From assembly GCF_003330845.1 (NCBI RefSeq), contig NZ_CP026121.1, positions 7,483,501-7,547,500 of the forward strand: a stretch of DNA of 64,000 bases, given 5' to 3'. Numbering within the stretch: position 1 is the first letter of the stretch; each line of letters starts with the position of its first letter. Position numbers and translations under genes: made by a program. The notes beneath the pieces were generated by a model that worked only from the letters and a program-made list of their open reading frames with translations, did no database searches and was not told where the DNA came from. Source of the stretch: Streptomyces sp. Go-475 (GTDB lineage Bacteria; Actinomycetota; Actinomycetes; Streptomycetales; Streptomycetaceae). Below are positions 63,245-64,000 of this stretch, piece after piece.

Positions 63245-64000
63245 ATGAATCCCCTCGGCATACCCGGCCCTGGCCCGGGCCGCAGGAGCGAGATCACCAG
63301 ACGCTGGTCCCGCCGCCTGGCCGCAGCCACCGGACTGGCCATGCTCCCCGGCCTGCTCACACCCGTAGCATTCGGCGCCGACCCCGACCCCCTGGGCGCT
63401 CCAGACCTGCAAAAGCCCCGCTCGGCCAAGGTCAGCCCGTTCACCGCGAAGGTGAACAAGAAGGCCGCCGCCACGGTGAAAAAATCCGAGGAAGCGGACC
63501 AGGCAGCCATCGCCCGCGCACGCCGTGACCGGTCAAAACAGACCACTTGGCCCAAGGCTGGCAAAGCGCAGCTGAACCTACCGGCCAAGGGCACCGCCAA
63601 AGCCACCCCCGGGTCCCTGCCCGTCACTCTGACTGCCCAGGGCAAGGGCCAGACGGCTGTACCCATCTCGGTTGAGGTGCTCGGCCAAAAGGCGGCGGCG
63701 AAGCTCGGCATCAAAGGCGTTGCCCTGAAACTCACAGGCCCGAAGAACGGCGGCAAGACGCGGCTGAGCCTGGACTACTCGGCCTTCGCCTCCGCCTACG
63801 GGGGCGACTGGGCCGGCCGCCTGCTACTGACGCGCCTCCCCGGCTGTTCGCTGACGGATCCAACCACGGCAAAATGCCGCAAACGCATCCCACTCGATAC
63901 AACCAACGATCGATCCAAGAACCAGGTATCGGCGCCCATCAACCTGCCGTCGTCCGGCACGCCGATGATGCTGGCGCTGGCCGCCGGAACAAAGTCCGGG
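63245..64000 (+). CDS. Secreted protein N-terminus, probable RHS-repeat polymorphic toxin, 3' partial
   Basis: From ATG 63245 the frame stays open for 252 codons to the right edge. It encodes a basic start, a hydrophobic signal segment (LAAATGLAMLPGLLTPVAFGA, residues ~25-45 in total), a Lys/Ala-rich charged region (VNKKAAATVKKSEEADQAA) and beta-strand-rich sequence. The start resembles actinobacterial wall-associated RHS proteins that follow LamG genes. The diagnostic RHS core and C-terminal toxin lie outside the window, so the assignment rests on this resemblance and on position. Confidence 0.6.
   Translation, partial: MNPLGIPGPGPGRRSEITRRWSRRLAAATGLAMLPGLLTPVAFGADPDPLGAPDLQKPRSAKVSPFTAKVNKKAAATVKKSEEADQAAIARARRDRSKQTTWPKAGKAQLNLPAKGTAKATPGSLPVTLTAQGKGQTAVPISVEVLGQKAAAKLGIKGVALKLTGPKNGGKTRLSLDYSAFASAYGGDWAGRLLLTRLPGCSLTDPTTAKCRKRIPLDTTNDRSKNQVSAPINLPSSGTPMMLALAAGTKSG

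Overview
The window reads as Streptomyces chromosome. GC is very high, with strong third-position bias so that every real gene casts long open frames on other strands. Gene families and order also fit: the FAPy-type GTP cyclohydrolase II, the second pentose-phosphate operon and the Sfp-type phosphopantetheinyl transferase resemble, from memory, the S. coelicolor SCO6655-SCO6673 neighbourhood, with catabolic islands interleaved. No tRNA, rRNA or CRISPR was seen. No stretch over 300 bases lacks a gene or mobile element; the longest gaps (54064-54266, 55398-55652) show nothing beyond likely promoter space.

Layout. 1-5.0 kb: a membrane flippase-like gene cut by the left edge, a creatininase-family amidohydrolase divergent from a GTP cyclohydrolase II carrying the Met120 that marks formyl-product (FAPy) enzymes, and two overlapping saccharopine-dehydrogenase-like genes. 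5.0-7.6 kb: a serine hydrolase, an ArsR repressor with a perfect operator inside its promoter, and two VOC proteins. 7.7-12.7 kb: a quinate/shikimate-to-protocatechuate module (MHS transporter, TetR regulator, NAD-type quinate/shikimate dehydrogenase, dehydroshikimate dehydratase/HPPD-like fusion). 12.7-14.2 kb: a beta-helix protein ending in a two-TM pore-like domain. 14.2-23.2 kb: a tightly overlapping seven-gene operon, tkt-tal-zwf-opcA-pgi-gnd-histidine phosphatase, with a divergent AraC regulator.

24.3-26.8 kb: a secreted GH16 glucanase behind two LacI-type operators, a small membrane protein and a VOC protein. 26.8-35.6 kb: a hydroxycinnamate catabolic island matching Rhodococcus couR/couT/couN/couO/couL/couM, with a secreted esterase-like hydrolase translationally coupled to the transporter and IclR and PaaX regulators at the flanks. 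35.7-54.1 kb: a large glycan-use locus with two Tat-exported phosphoesterases, GH2 beta-galactosidase, an alkaline-phosphatase-superfamily phosphodiesterase, an ABC sugar importer without its ATPase, a PfkB kinase, a divergent DeoR regulator, then GH4, GH38 alpha-mannosidase and GH29 alpha-fucosidase. The mix suggests a fucosylated, mannose-containing and possibly phosphate-bearing glycan.

54.2-57.2 kb: an ATP-grasp protein, a metallophosphoesterase and a phosphopantetheinyl transferase. 57.2-59.1 kb: two degenerate insertion sequences (IS5/IS427-like and IS481-like) in tandem, with CTAG at all three junctions supplying the stop codons of both transposases and of the upstream gene. 59.3-64 kb: a large secreted LamG protein followed by the N-terminus of a second secreted protein, open to the right edge, most likely an RHS-type polymorphic toxin.
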